The notes under the pieces: model-generated
Seen by the model: the letters and a program-made list of their open reading frames with translations, nothing else
Database searches by the model: none
Told to the model about the DNA's origin: nothing
Part shown: positions 14,821-15,670 of the stretch, piece after piece
Numbering within the stretch: position 1 is the first letter of the stretch
Layout of the letters: the number at the start of each line of letters is the position of its first letter
Position numbers and translations under genes: made by a program
From: HGM11525 sp045649145
GTDB taxonomy: Bacteria > Bacillota > Clostridia > UBA1381
Direction of reading: 5' to 3'
DNA: 15,670 nucleotides
Assembly (NCBI GenBank): GCA_045649145.1
Contig: JAZRPK010000031.1
Coordinates: forward strand, 1 to 15,670

Positions 14821-15582
14821 TTACGCATCAGCATTTTCAACGCTGTAGTTAACATATGGTGTAACTACAAGCTCGCTAATTAATTGATCAACAGTCTTTC
14901 CATTATCTGGCTTCATATTAAAAATAGTTATACCGAAGATGAATTCGCCATCACCTGTAATGTTTCCCTCAACACTACGGTCAAGTGACTTTGTTGAGTC
15001 CTTGTTCATTTTAACACTAAAGCCGTACTTAGTTACAGCGTCGCCTGCCGGTGTAAAAGTGGCTAAATACGCAACAGAGGTTGTACCATCATATATATCA
15101 CTGGTTGGCTCAGTTTCGCCATCATCATAGCCGAAATCAACTCTTCTATAGTAGTTAACACTGCTGTCGGGATTATCATTATTGTCAAGCAAAGGTCTTC
15201 CAACCTTGTAATAAAAATCATATGTAGTTGTACCATCATTTAGTCTTAGAAGATAAAGACCGTTTTGAGTACTGGAAATATCACGTACTATATATGATAT
15301 AGAGGTTGTATTCTTTGAATACTGATTTAGGTGCTGAATATTATCCGGCTGCGGCTCACTGCCCTTATAGCTTATAAGTGTAATACTGTCAGTTGCACCC
15401 GCTATATCAATGGTGATTGTATCACCGGGATTTACTGCCATAATCATAGTCTGGTCAGCAGGAATTACGCTTCCTTGATAAGCATCTCCTACTCCGTCAG
15501 ATGTCACTGTTGAAGCCGCATATGAAACTGTGCAGGCAGCAAGTGCAAGAACAAGCGATAGGATAAATACCTTAAATTTCAT
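14821..15582 (-). CDS. Secreted or lipid-anchored protein of unknown function
   Basis: Unrecognised exported protein of 253 residues. The N-terminus MKFKVFILSLVLALAACTVS is a signal sequence. LAAC at 14-17 fits a lipobox, and Cys17 is the only cysteine in the protein, but VSYAA at 19-23 would equally fit ordinary signal peptidase cleavage after residue 22 or 23. The mature part is rich in Thr, Ser, Asp, Gly and Tyr with alternating beta-strand patterns (for example NPGDTITIDIAG at 51-62 and GLYLLRLNDG at 107-116), suggesting an all-beta, immunoglobulin-like fold. No catalytic motif, cell-wall anchor (LPXTG) or dockerin is visible. The start ATG has AAAGGA about 10 nt upstream. It is 17 nt upstream of the 49-residue gene. 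A surface adhesion, binding or structural role would be a guess. Confidence 0.85.
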   Translation of the reverse strand: MKFKVFILSLVLALAACTVSYAASTVTSDGVGDAYQGSVIPADQTMIMAVNPGDTITIDIAGATDSITLISYKGSEPQPDNIQHLNQYSKNTTSISYIVRDISSTQNGLYLLRLNDGTTTYDFYYKVGRPLLDNNDNPDSSVNYYRRVDFGYDDGETEPTSDIYDGTTSVAYLATFTPAGDAVTKYGFSVKMNKDSTKSLDRSVEGNITGDGEFIFGITIFNMKPDNGKTVDQLISELVVTPYVNYSVENADA

Positions 15583-15622
15583 AGTGGAACCGTCCTTTCA
15601 AAAGATACATTTTATAAATTAA

Positions 15623-15670
15623 TTACATTTCACGTCTACCTTCCAAAGCTTTTGCAAGAGTTGCTTCGTC
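15623..15670 (-). CDS. C-terminal end of an unidentified gene (right edge)
   Basis: The last 15 codons before a TAA are open to the edge of the window and read DEATLAKALEGRREM. The composition looks like real protein, and the other two minus-strand frames are less plausible: one stops early, the other reads as an unlikely peptide. It is too short to name. The 40 bases between its stop and the next start are AT-rich, with a possible TATAAA but no clear -35. Confidence 0.45.
   Translation of the reverse strand, partial: DEATLAKALEGRREM

Overview
This window looks like chromosomal DNA from an anaerobic member of the Clostridia, most likely of the Ruminococcaceae/Oscillospiraceae type. The taxonomy is inferred. 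It rests on AT-leaning DNA with AAAGGA/GGAGG ribosome binding sites, an Rnf cluster in the clostridial order C-D-G-E-A-B, a Rex-type operator in front of it, and a glutaminyl-tRNA synthetase beside a long, divergent glutamyl-tRNA synthetase. All 15 genes lie on the minus strand, so transcription runs from high to low coordinates. Nothing convincing is encoded on the plus strand, and I see no mobile element, CRISPR array, tRNA or rRNA.

Layout in the direction of transcription. (1) 15670-14654: the last codons of an unidentified gene, a small secreted protein or lipoprotein of unknown function, and a 49-residue gene with a strong ribosome binding site, closed by an intrinsic terminator. (2) 14618-9611: a promoter overlapped by a near-perfect Rex operator, then rnfC, rnfD, rnfG, rnfE, rnfA and rnfB in a tight and mostly overlapping operon that ends in a strong terminator. 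Together they encode the membrane ferredoxin:NAD+ oxidoreductase that turns reduced ferredoxin into an ion gradient. (3) 9551-4351: a promoter, a CdaR/PucR-type regulator, ftsE, ftsX, a coiled-coil M23 murein hydrolase and an S41 carboxyl-terminal protease, then a terminator. FtsEX probably drives the hydrolase during division or cell-wall growth. (4) 4330-2795: a YifB/ComM-type AAA+ ATPase. (5) 2742-1: a promoter, gltX, and glnS running off the left edge, with the glnS ribosome binding site inside the end of gltX.

Most of the window is core metabolism and cell envelope. The points most worth a second look are the Rex box over the rnf promoter, the unnamed 49-residue gene with its secreted neighbour, the regulator heading the ftsEX operon, the altered flavin-attachment motifs of RnfD and RnfG, and the run of seven G in the ftsE/ftsX overlap. 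Four start codons are reassigned or specified from ribosome binding sites: yifB, the M23 hydrolase, the S41 protease (GTG) and the regulator.
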